Assembly (NCBI RefSeq): GCF_014201465.1
Contig: NZ_JACHEP010000017.1
Span: forward strand, 1 to 64,000
Reading direction: 5' to 3'
Length of the DNA stretch: 64,000 bases
Source of the DNA: Anoxybacteroides tepidamans
Lineage (GTDB): Bacteria > Bacillota > Bacilli > Bacillales > Anoxybacillaceae
This document shows, piece by piece, positions 36,517-47,727 of this stretch. The translations under genes were made by a program, and so were the position numbers. Numbering within the stretch: the first letter of the stretch is position 1; each line of letters starts with the position of its first letter. Under the pieces are notes generated by a model. That model saw only the letters and a program-made list of their open reading frames with translations. It was not told the DNA's origin and did no database searches.

Positions 36517-37584
36517 TTACTCACTCTCCTTTACAATAATTGGTTGAGGATAGTTAGAGGAGAGTTTACGCAAACGTTTTTTCACTGCTTCAGGCGGTTC
36601 TACTTTCGGTGCATCCGGATGAAGCAGCCATGTTGCCGCATAATGTGTATCAGAAATTTTGAACATTGGCGGCTCTAGTTCAAAATCAATTTTCATCGCA
36701 TATGGATTACGTGGAGCAAACGCATCCCCTTTTGGCGGGTTTGTTAAATCTGGCGGTGAGCCAGGAATCGCAGCCAATTCCTTCTTATCGTCGCTATCTA
36801 AACTTGGCATCGACGCAAGTAAGCCCCACGTATACGGATGGCGCGGGTCATAAAAAATTTCGTCTACAGTTCCCATTTCTACAATCTTTCCTGCATACAT
36901 AACGGCAACGCGATCCGCCATATTAGCGACAACGCCTAAATCATGGGTAATAAAAATGATCGATGTTCCCATTTTTTTCTGTAAATCTTTCATTAATTCT
37001 AAAATTTGCGCTTGAATCGTTACGTCCAATGCTGTCGTTGGCTCATCAGCAATGAGCAGCTTCGGATTTGATGCTAATGCAACGGCAATCATCGCCCGCT
37101 GTCGCATTCCCCCGGAAAATTCGTGTGGATATTGATTCACACGTTTTTCTGGCATCGGGATACCAACAAGGCGCAACAATTCAATCGCCCGTTCTTTCGC
37201 AGCTGATTTATCCATTTTTTGATGCTTAGTTAAAACTTCCATAATTTGTTTTCCAACTTTCATTGTTGGATTCAACGATGTCATCGGATCTTGAAAAATC
37301 ATACCGATATCTTTCCCGCGAATTTGTTCCATTTCCTTATCGGTTTTTTTTACGAGATCTTCTCCATCGAAGATAATTTGACCATTTTTAATTTTTCCAG
37401 GTGGCGTTGGAATCAACCGCATAATCGTTTGCGATGTCACACTTTTTCCCGAACCTGATTCCCCAACAATCGCTAACGTTTCTCCTTTATTAACGTGGAA
37501 GCTCACACCGCGAACGGCCTGCACCTCTCCACCATACGTTTGAAATGAAACTTCTAAATTTTTTACCTCTAGCAACTTTTCCAT
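36517..37584 (-). CDS. oppD: Oligopeptide ABC transporter ATP-binding protein OppD
   Basis: 355 aa. Walker A GESGSGKSVTSQ, signature FSGGMRQRAMIAVALA, Walker B LLIADEPTTALDVT, C-terminal oligo_HPY domain (GSPPDLTNPPKGDAFAPR). Partner of OppF. 11-bp gap to oppC. Confidence 0.94.
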   Translation of the reverse strand: MEKLLEVKNLEVSFQTYGGEVQAVRGVSFHVNKGETLAIVGESGSGKSVTSQTIMRLIPTPPGKIKNGQIIFDGEDLVKKTDKEMEQIRGKDIGMIFQDPMTSLNPTMKVGKQIMEVLTKHQKMDKSAAKERAIELLRLVGIPMPEKRVNQYPHEFSGGMRQRAMIAVALASNPKLLIADEPTTALDVTIQAQILELMKDLQKKMGTSIIFITHDLGVVANMADRVAVMYAGKIVEMGTVDEIFYDPRHPYTWGLLASMPSLDSDDKKELAAIPGSPPDLTNPPKGDAFAPRNPYAMKIDFELEPPMFKISDTHYAATWLLHPDAPKVEPPEAVKKRLRKLSSNYPQPIIVKESE

Positions 37585-37595
37585 GTCCTCACCCC

Positions 37596-38513
37596 TTACT
37601 TGCGCAATCTCGGATCTAATGCGTCACGCAAACCGTCCCCAACGACATTAAATGCAAAAATCGTTAAGCAGATGAATGTAGCAGGGAAGAATAGACGCCA
37701 CGGATAATATTGCAATGCTTGTACCCCTTCAGAAGCCATCGTTCCCCAACTTGCTAAAGGCTGTGGCACACCAAGACCTAAATAACTTAAAAACGCTTCT
37801 GTAAAAATCGCAGATGGAATGGTTAATGTCAACGTTACAAGAATTGGTCCCATTGCGTTTGGAATTAAATGTTTAAACATAATTCTTGATGTGCTTGCAC
37901 CAAGCGTTTGCGCTGCCAGTACATATTCTTGGTTTTTCAGCTGCAATACTTGCCCGCGAACGATGCGCGCCATGTTAATCCATCCCGTAATCGTCATCGC
38001 TAAAATCATCGTTCCTAATCCTTGACCTAAAATGACCATCAATAAAATAACTAAAAGCAAGTACGGAACCGCCCATAAAATATCAGCGATGCGCATCATC
38101 ACTTCATCCGTTTTGCCACCGCGGAATCCGGCAATTCCTCCCCAAAGCACTCCAATGAACAAATCAATGAGCGCCGCTGCTAAACCGATAAATAAAGAAA
38201 TGCGCGCTCCGTACCATGTACGTGCAAATACATCTCGCCCAAGTTCATCGGTGCCAAACCAATGTTTTGCGGAAGGAGGCTGATTGGTACTCATTAGATC
38301 ATTGGTTGCATAATCGTATTTTGTCATATACGGACCAAATATAGCCATAAACACTAAAATTACTAACAAAACTAATCCAAACATCGCTAATTTATTTTTA
38401 CGAAAACGGATTGAAACGTCTTTCCAATACGAAAGGCTCGGTTTCGATATTTTTTCCGCTTCACTTAAATCAACCGATGCAGGTTGAAACATTTCTTTCG
38501 GAATTTGCTGCAT
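37596..38513 (-). CDS. oppC: Oligopeptide ABC transporter permease OppC
   Basis: 305 aa, about six membrane helices, N-terminal OppC_N segment (SYWKDVSIRFRKNKLAMFGLVLL) and BPD_transp_1 domain with EAA-like loop (QTLGASTSRIMFKHLIPNAMGPIL). Forms the membrane channel with OppB; 2-bp gap to it. Confidence 0.93.
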   Translation of the reverse strand: MQQIPKEMFQPASVDLSEAEKISKPSLSYWKDVSIRFRKNKLAMFGLVLLVILVFMAIFGPYMTKYDYATNDLMSTNQPPSAKHWFGTDELGRDVFARTWYGARISLFIGLAAALIDLFIGVLWGGIAGFRGGKTDEVMMRIADILWAVPYLLLVILLMVILGQGLGTMILAMTITGWINMARIVRGQVLQLKNQEYVLAAQTLGASTSRIMFKHLIPNAMGPILVTLTLTIPSAIFTEAFLSYLGLGVPQPLASWGTMASEGVQALQYYPWRLFFPATFICLTIFAFNVVGDGLRDALDPRLRK

Positions 38514-38515
38514 GA

Positions 38516-39451
38516 CTACTCTCCTTTCTTACCACCGGCTAATTTAATACGAGGGTCAATGAGTCCGTAAACAATATCAACTAATAAAACTGCCGATAAT
38601 AAAATGATACTGTAAAACACCGTGACCCCCATAATCACCGTATAGTCACGGTTGGAGATACTTAAAACGAAATGACTTCCTAAACCTGGAATCCCAAAAA
38701 TTTTCTCAATAACGAAACTTCCTGTTAAAATAGCTGCAGATAAAGGTCCAAGATATGTGACAACGGGTAATAGTGCATTGCGAATCGCATGTTTTACTGT
38801 AATTTGTCCTCTAGATAGCCCTTTTGCTTTTGCTGTGCGAATGTAATCATTGCTTAATACTTCTAACATGCTCGAACGAGTAAGACGGGCAATAAAAGCC
38901 ATCGGCGTCGCCGCAAGAGCTAGCGCTGGTAAAACGGTATGTTGCAACGACTCCCAACGTGCCACCGGAAACCATCCGAGCTTAATCGCTAAAACATATT
39001 GCAAAAGCGATGCCATAATAAAGCTCGGAACTGATATCCCTAATACAGCAAAAATCATCGCTCCATAATCTTGCCATTTATTATGATTCAAAGCTGCAAT
39101 AACCCCTAGTAAAATACCAATACTGACTGCTAACAATAAAGACTCCATTCCGAGGAAAAATGAAACAGGAAATCCTTCGTTAATTAAATCATTGACGGTT
39201 TGACCTTTATATTTGAAAGAAGGACCGAAATCCCATTTGGCGATGGAAACTAAATAATCAAAATATTGATTATACCAAGGGCGATCAAGTCCATAATATT
39301 CATTTAAGTTTTTCTCGATTTCAGGCGGAAGCTTTTTCTCACCAGAAAAGGGCCCGCCCGGTGCGGCTCTCATTAAAAAGAACGTAGCTGTAATAATTAA
39401 AAAAAGTGAGAGCAGCATAGAGAGTAAACGTCTGCCTACATATTTCAACAT
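38516..39451 (-). CDS. oppB: Oligopeptide ABC transporter permease OppB
   Basis: 311 aa, six membrane helices. Starts [38 protein letters not shown] loop [26 protein letters not shown] chosen because GGAGGT lies 8 nt upstream; the longer frame runs back through the oppA-oppB palindrome and has no RBS. Confidence 0.94.
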   Translation of the reverse strand: MLKYVGRRLLSMLLSLFLIITATFFLMRAAPGGPFSGEKKLPPEIEKNLNEYYGLDRPWYNQYFDYLVSIAKWDFGPSFKYKGQTVNDLINEGFPVSFFLGMESLLLAVSIGILLGVIAALNHNKWQDYGAMIFAVLGISVPSFIMASLLQYVLAIKLGWFPVARWESLQHTVLPALALAATPMAFIARLTRSSMLEVLSNDYIRTAKAKGLSRGQITVKHAIRNALLPVVTYLGPLSAAILTGSFVIEKIFGIPGLGSHFVLSISNRDYTVIMGVTVFYSIILLSAVLLVDIVYGLIDPRIKLAGGKKGE

Positions 39452-39494
39452 GTCGATACACCTCCATTTTTTGCAAACCTTCCATATCGTGAAA

Positions 39495-39526
39495 TGAAGG
39501 TATATGGGAATTCCCATATACCTTCA
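39495..39526. repeat. 32-bp perfect palindrome between oppA and oppB
   Basis: TGAAGGTATATGGGAA followed by its exact complement, 16 bp per arm, centred on GAATTC with no loop. It follows the oppA stop by 13 bp and lacks a U-tract, so it probably acts as an mRNA stabilising or attenuating stem-loop that keeps oppA levels above the rest. Confidence 0.85.
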
Positions 39527-39539
39527 ATGATTCACCATC

Positions 39540-41177
39540 TTATTCAAAATATGCCCATTTAAATTGAATATCGCCAAGACCGGATACTTCTACACCTTTT
39601 AGGTTATCTTTTTGCACCCAAGTGTTTGTGTAGAAATAGATTGGTGCAATTGGAAGTTCATCCATTAAAATCGTTTCTGCATCTTTTAACATTTGCTTAC
39701 GTTTTTCTGGATCTTTTTCTTTTTGCGAGTCAATCAACAATTGTTTATATTCTGGATTTTCCCAGTTCGTATCGTTGTTGCCGCCTTTTTTGTCACGGAA
39801 CAACTCTAAGAAGTTGATTGGGTCGTTAAAGTCGCCTAACCAGCCCATGCGGCCGATTTGATAGTCGCCGGAATGTAACTTGTCAATGTATACGTTCCAT
39901 TCAGCGTTTTCAAGTTTCACTTCGATGCCTAAATTTTTCTTCCACATATCTTGAATCGCTTGAGCAATTTTTGCATGTGCATCATCTGTATTAAAAGATA
40001 ATGTAATCGGCGGCAAATCTTTCACATCTTTTAGGCCAAGCTCTTGGAGACCTTTTTTCAAATATTCTTTTGCTTTTTCAACATCGTTATCTTTAAAATA
40101 TCCTTTTTCGTTTTCAGGGAACATCGTTGGTGGCACAGCAGCCATCGCTGGAATTTGCTCACCTTTTGTAATGTTTTCGACAATGGCCTTACGGTCGATT
40201 GCATATGTGAGCGCCTTACGAATGTTCACATTGTTTAACGGCGCTTTCTCAGTATTAAATTTGTACCAATACGTACCTGCAATTGGTTGAACGTGTAATT
40301 TACCTTCTTTCTTTAATTGAGGTAAAGAATCTGTCGGCAATTGGCCCGTAGGCATACCAGCCCAATCTAGTTCCCCGTTATTAAACATCGAAAGTTCAGT
40401 ATTGTTATCGTTGACCATAGCCATTTCAATTTTTGTTAATTTTACAGTGTTCGCATCCCAATAATTTTCGTTCTTTTCAAGAACAATTTTGTTGTTATGC
40501 TCCCATGACACCATTTTAAATGGTCCGTTTGAAGTATAGTCAGGACCAGCATTTTTGTACCAGTTTGGATTTTTTTGAGCGATTTTGCTATTTACAGGAA
40601 AATATGTGTAGAACGCTATTAGTTCTAAGAAGTAAGGTGTTGGGTTTTCAAGCGTCACTTGCAACGTTTTGTCATCAAGCGCCTTTACGCCAACATCTTC
40701 TGCTTTTGCTTTTCCTTCGTTAAACGCTTGGCCGTTTTTAACGTAATAAAGCTGATAAGCATATTGCGACTGGTTCTTTGGATCAAGCGCCCACTTCCAC
40801 GCATATTCAAAGTCATACGCAGTTACAGGGTCGCCGTTTGTCCATTTTGCATCGCGCAATTTAAATGTGTAAGTTTTTAAATCGTCGGAAACTTTGTAGC
40901 TTTCCGCCATTGCTAAATCAGGTTTGCCACCTTTAATTCGCGTTAGTCCTTCAAATGTTTGATACAATACGTTAGCAGAAACGGAATCGTTTGCTAAACC
41001 TGGGTTTAACGAGAATGGCTCTGTCTTAATGTTGACGCGCAGTTCTTGCTTAACGCTAGCTGTTTTGTCTCCTCCCGCTTTATCAGTTGATCCTTTTTTG
41101 TTGAATCCGCCGCAGGCAGCGAGGAAAAGACTTAGCACGAGCATAAGACTAAATAAAAGTGATAATCTTTTCTTCAA
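39540..41177 (-). CDS. oppA: Oligopeptide-binding lipoprotein OppA
   Basis: 545 aa. Signal peptide II with lipobox LAAC (Cys at about 22), Ser/Lys/Gly linker, then an SBP_bac_5 domain (LNPGLANDSVSANVLYQTFEGLTR; ending GLGDIQFKWAYFE). Extracytoplasmic receptor that captures peptides, including signalling peptides for competence and sporulation. First gene of oppABCDF. Confidence 0.95.
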   Translation of the reverse strand: MKKRLSLLFSLMLVLSLFLAACGGFNKKGSTDKAGGDKTASVKQELRVNIKTEPFSLNPGLANDSVSANVLYQTFEGLTRIKGGKPDLAMAESYKVSDDLKTYTFKLRDAKWTNGDPVTAYDFEYAWKWALDPKNQSQYAYQLYYVKNGQAFNEGKAKAEDVGVKALDDKTLQVTLENPTPYFLELIAFYTYFPVNSKIAQKNPNWYKNAGPDYTSNGPFKMVSWEHNNKIVLEKNENYWDANTVKLTKIEMAMVNDNNTELSMFNNGELDWAGMPTGQLPTDSLPQLKKEGKLHVQPIAGTYWYKFNTEKAPLNNVNIRKALTYAIDRKAIVENITKGEQIPAMAAVPPTMFPENEKGYFKDNDVEKAKEYLKKGLQELGLKDVKDLPPITLSFNTDDAHAKIAQAIQDMWKKNLGIEVKLENAEWNVYIDKLHSGDYQIGRMGWLGDFNDPINFLELFRDKKGGNNDTNWENPEYKQLLIDSQKEKDPEKRKQMLKDAETILMDELPIAPIYFYTNTWVQKDNLKGVEVSGLGDIQFKWAYFE

Positions 41178-41310
41178 TGGATTTCCCCCCTAAAAAAATT
41201 TATGTTCAAAAGCCCGACGTCAAAACGTGGAACTTTTGTTAATAATATTGTTCTGTTGGCAACAAATTATGTACAAAAAACAAATAAAAAATTCTTTCAT
41301 CACCCGTCTG

Positions 41311-41325
41311 ATTTATCAGAATATT
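41311..41325 (-). promoter_or_regulatory. Candidate CodY box
   Basis: Minus strand AATATTCTGATAAAT has three mismatches to AATTTTCWGAAAATT. opp genes are CodY targets in several Firmicutes, but such matches arise easily in AT-rich DNA. Confidence 0.3.
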
Positions 41326-41504
41326 TTATTCAAACTCTATTATAGATTCCATTAATATATTAAAAAAGGATTTTTTTGTAACATTTTTTATGTTTTCTGA
41401 ATTTTATTTTGATTTCGATTGTTTTTGTAACTTCATTTTCAGCTAATTAGCATTTTATAGTGTTTTTCGCTAAATGTAAATGAAAAAAATTTACAAAATT
41501 AAAA

Positions 41505-41518
41505 TTAAAGCGTTTACA
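41505..41518. promoter_or_regulatory. Candidate CcpA cre site
   Basis: TTAAAGCGTTTACA matches the cre consensus TGWAANCGNTNWCA at all but one position. About 330 bp upstream of oppA and 200 bp upstream of the trpS promoter. Confidence 0.4.
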
Positions 41519-41701
41519 TTTTCCGTTTTTACTTTAGATTCAAAAATGATAACCATTCGTTTTCTTCTTAATAGTTAGTTTAACACAGAGCGAAAGTTAA
41601 TTTTATTAAAATAATTTATAACATAAAATATTTCGTAAACAAAATTATCAAAAAACATTTTGAAATAAAAGGAATGGCTCCATCTGTCCAATTGATTCTC
41701 C

Positions 41702-41730
41702 TTGCATAAAAATAACCGTTGTTTTAGAAT
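41702..41730 (+). promoter_or_regulatory. Sigma-A promoter of trpS
   Basis: TTGCAT, 17 nt, TAGAAT; ends just before the T-box leader. Confidence 0.7.
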
Positions 41731-41736
41731 GAAGAA

Positions 41737-42005
41737 AGAATATGAACATGCGATGAGAAAGAATAGTACATATTGCGATGTCTCCAGAGAGCTTGTGGCT
41801 GGTGGAAACAAGCGTCTAGCAATATGGAATGGGCTTTTGAGCATCCAAGCTGAACAGCAAGTAGGCTTGGACGTTTGCCTTACGTTACAAAGGCGCCGTG
41901 CAAACAAGCATGGAACAGAGCGATTGTACGGATTGTACAATAACTAGGGTGGCAACGCGGTCTTATCGTCCCTAAATGAACAAACAGGGAGATAGGGCCT
42001 TTTTA
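41737..42005 (+). ncRNA. Tryptophan T-box leader
   Basis: Class T-box riboswitch. AGTA and GAGA motifs of stem I near 41765-41800, distal GGTGGAAACAAG, specifier TGG at 41825-41827 (tryptophan), T-box sequence AGGGTGGCAACGCGG at 41946-41960, and a terminator with stem GGTCTTATC-TCCCT/AGGGA-GATAGGGCC ending in T5 at about 42005. Uncharged tRNA-Trp would pair with the specifier and T-box bulge, stabilise the antiterminator and switch on trpS. Confidence 0.92.
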
Positions 42006-42019
42006 TATTTTATATATAG

Positions 42020-43027
<1,008 letters not shown>

Positions 43028-43058
43028 AGCAAGCCGGTTCATTTGGCTTGCTTTTTTA
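43028..43058 (+). terminator. Terminator of trpS
   Basis: AGCAAGCC/GGCTTGCT stem then T6. Confidence 0.85.
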
Positions 43059-43095
43059 TTAGAAAAAATCCTTTTTCAAACAGGGAACATTTCTG

Positions 43096-43836
43096 TTAAT
43101 TTACCCGTGGTTCTTGTTCCATTTCCCATAATTTCTCAAAAAATGGTTGTCCTTTAACAAGTTTTTCGCATAATTGCATATGCTTTTCCGACCAGCCGTA
43201 CTTTGCTTCTTCATATAAATGGTGCCACGCTTCTTCGAACGTCATTTGCTGAATCGAAGGGTATTTGTGCGGCGCCCATTCCGTATACCAATAGCGCACT
43301 TCGGCGACATTTTTTGTCGAATAAAGTTGATCAAGCGCCATAAACAGCAGTTGCTTCAGCTGGCGCTCTTTGCGCGTCAATCCGCTCATTAGTTCAGGAG
43401 CTGGTGATAAAATATGGTGCTCTTTTTCATATGAAGGAAGCGGATACGCTTCTGCTTGCTGTTCGGCAGCCATTTCATAAACGAGCTGTTCTTGTCTTGG
43501 AATAAGCCGGCTTTTTCGAATCGGAATATTGTAGCCGATCGTATCGACAGCAAGAATTCCTTTTCCGTCAGTAATGACAAAACAATAGTTAAGTTGAATC
43601 CGTTCATGATTTTTTCGTACGTACGCTTTTTGATAAACGTCATCGAGAAGCTGCTGCGGAATTTCCGATAAACTATTTTCAATATAATGGAATAAGGCAG
43701 AAGATACTTTCAATAACGGCACTTGATCTAACAACTCGACTTGGTCATCTTTTCGCCATTCATGAAAACAACAAACGTTATACCCATTTTCTTCTCCTTC
43801 AAACCAGTTCACCCAAACATCATGAAGATATAGCAT
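43096..43836 (-). CDS. yjbA: UPF0736 protein YjbA
   Basis: 246 aa, soluble, begins [22 protein letters not shown]. Matches YjbA in size and in position next to trpS. Conserved in Bacillaceae; sporulation-associated in B. subtilis, function unknown. Confidence 0.85.
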   Translation of the reverse strand: MLYLHDVWVNWFEGEENGYNVCCFHEWRKDDQVELLDQVPLLKVSSALFHYIENSLSEIPQQLLDDVYQKAYVRKNHERIQLNYCFVITDGKGILAVDTIGYNIPIRKSRLIPRQEQLVYEMAAEQQAEAYPLPSYEKEHHILSPAPELMSGLTRKERQLKQLLFMALDQLYSTKNVAEVRYWYTEWAPHKYPSIQQMTFEEAWHHLYEEAKYGWSEKHMQLCEKLVKGQPFFEKLWEMEQEPRVN

Positions 43837-43922
43837 AATATACCCCTCACTTCAAAAAGCTATTTGTCCATCAGTATAGGCAGAGGGGGATTATTTTATT
43901 CCATAACACCCTTTTTTATCCA

Positions 43923-44126
43923 TTATTCTTTGTGAGATGGAACATACAGACTGAACCACATAAGAACAAGTCCAACAGGCAGCAAATAACATTCTATTCG
44001 TGTGCTAATGAATCGGAAATAATCGATCCATCCTCGTTCCGGTGTAATAAGGTTTAAGTAAGCAATCGAGGTCACCCCTCCAATGACCGAAAGTCCAAAC
44101 CCAACTAAATAAATAAAAATGCGCAT
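43923..44126 (-). CDS. Small membrane protein, unknown
   Basis: 67 aa with two membrane helices (FIYLVGFGLSVIGGVTSIAYL and CYLLPVGLVLMWFSLYV). RBS GGAGG upstream of the ATG. Sits between yjaZ and yjbA. No family recognised. Confidence 0.65.
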   Translation of the reverse strand: MRIFIYLVGFGLSVIGGVTSIAYLNLITPERGWIDYFRFISTRIECYLLPVGLVLMWFSLYVPSHKE

Positions 44127-44197
44127 CGTCTTCCTCCGTCACCTTGTCCATCTTGTTTCTACATATATGTGCAACAATGGACAATCATGACTCGCTT

Positions 44198-44971
44198 TTA
44201 TTCATCGAATCGAGAAAGTTGGACGATACGCTCCGAAGACATTTCCATAATCTGTGGCAAGCCATGTCCTTCTTGCAAAGCCCGATGAACAATCCCATAA
44301 CCGATCGCATATCCGAGCATCGATGGATACAAACCGTGCCCGTAAAGAAGGCGATCATGCAATGAATGAGTCGGTTGAATCGATTGATAACGAACGAGAT
44401 ACCGTTTCCAAAACTTGCGTAATTCATCGTCTGAATAATACGTTGTCCATTTCGCTTGATACGCTTTTCCTACATACTGGCCGACTGCGTGCTCAGCCAA
44501 TCCTTCTAAAATGACCGCATCGAGCAACGTATATTCTTCTTTTCGTTGTTTCGCTAGACGGCAGACGTGATTGTATTCATGCGTCAATACCGCCTCGATT
44601 TCTTTTAGTTGATGGTGTGGCAATAAAAATAAAAATAATTTATCGGAATACGCAATCCCCCCTTTACTATTAAAGTCACGGGCAAGTTTTCGATTGTATA
44701 CATCCGCCGGAAAAATAAAAACCGGTACATCCGGGCCGTTCCATCGCTTTCGCAATTTTTGATAAATCGCTTCTGCATGTTCCCATATTTGTTTTCGTTT
44801 CATTTCATCCGCTATTTTTGCGATATCATTCGGCGAGGAATACATTCCATGATGAATGAGATGGAGGTAAATATCACGGGCAGTGGCATTTTTAAAATAA
44901 AAAGTGAGCCGCTCGCATAGTTGAATCGGCCGATTGTTGATCATCCATTCATCCGTACGAACAAGCGCCAT
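44198..44971 (-). CDS. yjaZ: DUF2268 putative zinc protease YjaZ
   Basis: 257 aa. Zinc-protease motif HEYNH in AVLTHEYNHVCRL and downstream Glu in EGLAEHAVGQ, typical of DUF2268 (predicted Zn-dependent protease). No signal peptide. Start at MALVRTDEW with AAGGGGTG upstream; the longer frame is not supported. B. subtilis YjaZ has 261 aa and also follows fabF. Confidence 0.85.
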   Translation of the reverse strand: MALVRTDEWMINNRPIQLCERLTFYFKNATARDIYLHLIHHGMYSSPNDIAKIADEMKRKQIWEHAEAIYQKLRKRWNGPDVPVFIFPADVYNRKLARDFNSKGGIAYSDKLFLFLLPHHQLKEIEAVLTHEYNHVCRLAKQRKEEYTLLDAVILEGLAEHAVGQYVGKAYQAKWTTYYSDDELRKFWKRYLVRYQSIQPTHSLHDRLLYGHGLYPSMLGYAIGYGIVHRALQEGHGLPQIMEMSSERIVQLSRFDE

Positions 44972-45028
44972 GAACCATTCACCCCTTCCATCTTTTATTG
45001 TATGCACTGCAAAAGAAGGAGGTGAGAA

Positions 45029-45060
45029 AAGGCGATCCCCGCTTTTAATGAGATCGCCTT
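45029..45060 (-). terminator. Terminator of fabH-fabF
   Basis: AAGGCGATC/GATCGCCTT stem followed on the minus strand by TTCTC. Confidence 0.65.
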
Positions 45061-45065
45061 GTTGG

Positions 45066-46307
45066 TTACTCCGTATATTTTTTAAAAATAAGCGCCGCAT
45101 TATGTCCGCCAAATCCGAGAGAATTGCTAAGCACAGCGCGGACTTCCTGCTGTCTTGCCACATTTGGCACATAATCGAGATCACATTCTGGATCTGGTGT
45201 TTCGTAATGAATCGTCGGCGGAATGATTCCGTCTGTAATCGCTAACACAGAGAAAATTGCTTCGATGGCGCCAGCAGCTCCTAACAAATGCCCCGTCATC
45301 GATTTTGTTGAACTAATCGCTAGCTTATACGCATGGTCGCCAAACACTTCTTTAATGGCCATCGTTTCGTATTTGTCGTTATACTCTGTACTTGTTCCAT
45401 GGGCGTTAATATAATCGATTTCTTCCGGCTTCATCCCCGCATCAGCCAACGCTTGGCGCATCGCTCGCACGCCACCTTCACCACCTGGAGCTGGCGCCGT
45501 AATATGATAAGCATCGCCAGTTGCTCCGTAGCCAACAATTTCGGCATAAATGCGCGCCCCGCGTTTTAACGCATGCTCTAATTCTTCTAATACAAGAATG
45601 CCGGCTCCTTCTCCCATTACAAAGCCATCGCGGTTTTTATCAAACGGGCGGCTCGCTGTGTTTGGATCAGGATTTGTGGACAATGCTGTATTTGCGCAAA
45701 AGCCCGCTAACGCCATTTTCGTAATCGGCGCTTCCGTTCCGCCTGTAATCATAACATCCGCATCGCCGCGTTGAATGACTTTAAACGCATCGCCGATCGA
45801 ATTGGCGCCGGTTGCGCAAGCGGTGACAGTACAAGAATTAATTCCTTTTGCGCCGAGTATAATCGATACTTGGCCAGCCGCCATATCCGGAATCATCATC
45901 GGCACGAAAAACGGACTTACACGCCGGTAACCGCGTTGCTGGAAAATTTCAAATTGCTGTTCAAACGTTTCCATTCCGCCGATTCCCGAACCGATCCACA
46001 CTCCTACCCGCGGCGCATTTTCTTCCGTAATGCTCAAATTGGCCTCTTTTACGGCCATGAGCGAAGCGGCTACCGCATATTGCGTGAAGCGATCCATTTT
46101 CCGCGCTTCACGTTTATCTATATAATTTTCTGGGTTAAAATCTTTCAGTTCTGCCGCTACTTTTGCTGGGAAATCATCAGGATTCACACGGGTCAGCGGT
46201 CCCACGCCATTTTGACCGTCCACGATGTTTTTCCATGTTGTTTCGACGTCATTTCCAAGCGGAGTAACAGCTCCAAGACCTGTGACAACGACTCTTCGCT
46301 TTTTCAT
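45066..46307 (-). CDS. fabF: 3-oxoacyl-ACP synthase II
   Basis: 413 aa, thiolase fold. Catalytic Cys in [14 protein letters not shown] (about residue 164), His in [11 protein letters not shown] and His in [13 protein letters not shown]. Elongates acyl-ACP with malonyl-ACP. Second gene of fabH-fabF; 49 bp after fabH. Confidence 0.97.
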   Translation of the reverse strand: MKKRRVVVTGLGAVTPLGNDVETTWKNIVDGQNGVGPLTRVNPDDFPAKVAAELKDFNPENYIDKREARKMDRFTQYAVAASLMAVKEANLSITEENAPRVGVWIGSGIGGMETFEQQFEIFQQRGYRRVSPFFVPMMIPDMAAGQVSIILGAKGINSCTVTACATGANSIGDAFKVIQRGDADVMITGGTEAPITKMALAGFCANTALSTNPDPNTASRPFDKNRDGFVMGEGAGILVLEELEHALKRGARIYAEIVGYGATGDAYHITAPAPGGEGGVRAMRQALADAGMKPEEIDYINAHGTSTEYNDKYETMAIKEVFGDHAYKLAISSTKSMTGHLLGAAGAIEAIFSVLAITDGIIPPTIHYETPDPECDLDYVPNVARQQEVRAVLSNSLGFGGHNAALIFKKYTE

Positions 46308-46356
46308 CTTTTTTGCCTCTCTTTCGTTTTGTAGTCAAAGAGTTTTCACTGTTCGA

Positions 46357-47289
46357 TTAGCGCCCCCATCTTAACGCGATCGCCCCCCATGTTAAGCCGC
46401 CGCCAAAACCAACCATAATAATAAGATCGTCATCTTTAATTTTGCCCGCTTCCAATTCTTCAACGATCGAAATCGGAATCGATGCTGCGGAAGTATTGCC
46501 ATATTTTCTAACCGTTGTCGACATTTTATCCTCCGGTAACTCAAGGCGCTGTCTTGCCGCTTCGACGATCCGAATGTTGGCTTGATGCGGAATTAAAAAG
46601 TCAACATCTTGTTTCGATAAGCCGGCTTTTTCTAGCACGTTAATGCACGATTCACCCATTTGACGAACAGCAAACTTGAATACTTCTCTACCGTTCATCA
46701 TAACATATTCGTCTTGATATAGGTGTTTTCCTCCTGTTCCGTCTGCTCCTAATTCGAACGATAAAATGCCGCGTCCTTCGGAAACAGGTGCCATGACGAC
46801 TGCCCCTGCGCCATCGCCAAACAATACGGCCGTGTTGCGATCATTCCAATTAACGATTTTTGACAGTTTTTCAACCCCTACTACTAATATATAGCGATAT
46901 GCCCCGTTGTCAATAAACTGCTTTGCTGTCACCATGCCGTAAATAAAACCGGCACAAGCAGCGCTAATATCAAGCGCTGCTGCTTTCGTCGCTCCTAACC
47001 GTTCTTGTAGCATACACGCAACCGATGGAAACGGCCGATCCGGCGTTACTGTCGCCACTAAAATTAAATCGATGTCCGCTGCCGAAATATTGGCGCTTTC
47101 TAGCGCTTTCGCCGCCGCAAAATACGCCATATCCGATGTATCAATATCATCCGGAGCAATCCTCCGTTCCTCAATCCCTGTTCGTGTTCGAATCCATTCA
47201 TCAGACGTATCCATCATTTTTTCCAAATCAAAGTTTGTCACTACTCTTTCAGGTAAATATCGACCGATCCCTATAATACCTGCACCCAT
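46357..47289 (-). CDS. fabH: 3-oxoacyl-ACP synthase III
   Basis: 310 aa. Starts fatty-acid synthesis by condensing acyl-CoA with malonyl-ACP. Catalytic Cys in [12 protein letters not shown], His in IPHQANIRI, Asn in [10 protein letters not shown]. Start at [13 protein letters not shown] (AAAGGAG 9 nt upstream), agreeing with family length (312). Closest to FabHA. FapR operator upstream. Confidence 0.96.
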   Translation of the reverse strand: MGAGIIGIGRYLPERVVTNFDLEKMMDTSDEWIRTRTGIEERRIAPDDIDTSDMAYFAAAKALESANISAADIDLILVATVTPDRPFPSVACMLQERLGATKAAALDISAACAGFIYGMVTAKQFIDNGAYRYILVVGVEKLSKIVNWNDRNTAVLFGDGAGAVVMAPVSEGRGILSFELGADGTGGKHLYQDEYVMMNGREVFKFAVRQMGESCINVLEKAGLSKQDVDFLIPHQANIRIVEAARQRLELPEDKMSTTVRKYGNTSAASIPISIVEELEAGKIKDDDLIIMVGFGGGLTWGAIALRWGR

Positions 47290-47324
47290 GCCAAACATCT
47301 CCTTTAGTATTATATAACCAATTA

Positions 47325-47369
47325 CTATTACTTGGTACTAATTTTAACGGAGTTTTCACGAATGTGCAA
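47325..47369 (-). promoter_or_regulatory. Sigma-A promoter with FapR operator, fabH-fabF
   Basis: Minus strand TTGCAC (47369-47364), 17 nt, TAAAAT (47346-47341), then TTAGTACCAAGTAATAG (47341-47325), a FapR box overlapping the -10 and start point. Its first 14 bases are identical to those of the fabI operator. Confidence 0.85.
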
Positions 47370-47454
47370 TATAAATCTGTCATCTGCGGTGTTCGTCTAG
47401 TCATTTCCGCTTATCAAACATAACGTAGTGATAAGGAGAAAGGAGGGAAACGTA

Positions 47455-47679
47455 TTGGAAAATGACAAGCAAACAAACGAACAGCCGACCGACCGTTTTT
47501 CCCGTTTAATGTTTGGCGCTTTTCCGTCTCGTGAGCGTGTTGAAAAAACTTCTTCACCGCAACAAGAACTCGATTGGATTCAGCTCATGCAAGACATTGA
47601 TACGCTTGTCTCCTCATTTCATCAATTAAAACCTTTTATGCGCACCATTACTTCTTTCATTGACTCATTAAAAAAATAA
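47455..47679 (+). CDS. Small helical protein, unknown
   Basis: 74 aa, TTG start with AAGGAGG 8 nt upstream (the ATG upstream has no RBS). Polar N-terminus, helical end (LDWIQLMQDIDTLVSSFHQLKPFMRTI). Occupies the comZ-yjzB position of B. subtilis, but the sequence is not ComZ. Strong terminator follows. Confidence 0.65.
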   Translation: MENDKQTNEQPTDRFSRLMFGAFPSRERVEKTSSPQQELDWIQLMQDIDTLVSSFHQLKPFMRTITSFIDSLKK

Positions 47680-47689
47680 AATGTGAAAA

Positions 47690-47727
47690 ACTCCTCTATC
47701 GTACATTCAAGCGATAGAGGAGTTTAT
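47690..47727. terminator. Bidirectional terminator
   Basis: ACTCCTCTATCG/CGATAGAGGAGT, 12-bp perfect stem, between convergent genes; overlaps the stop of the hydrolase-like gene. Confidence 0.85.

Larger units (their letters stand above)
41178..41701. other. AT-rich divergent intergenic region (oppA / trpS)
   Basis: About 520 bp, very AT-rich, no gene. On the minus strand TTTACA and TATAAA elements near 41454-41480 could make an opp promoter, but spacing is short (15 nt). Holds the candidate CodY and CcpA sites listed separately. Confidence 0.5.

Noticed and set aside
41575-41940. 121-codon minus-strand frame upstream of trpS
   Set aside because: Overlaps the trpS promoter and T-box leader, which explain the sequence better; no RBS.
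45771-46334. 187-codon + strand frame opposite fabF
   Set aside because: Antisense to fabF with no start signal; Arg/Phe/His-rich.
47455-47679. comZ
   Set aside because: Correct position by synteny, but the sequence does not resemble ComZ.
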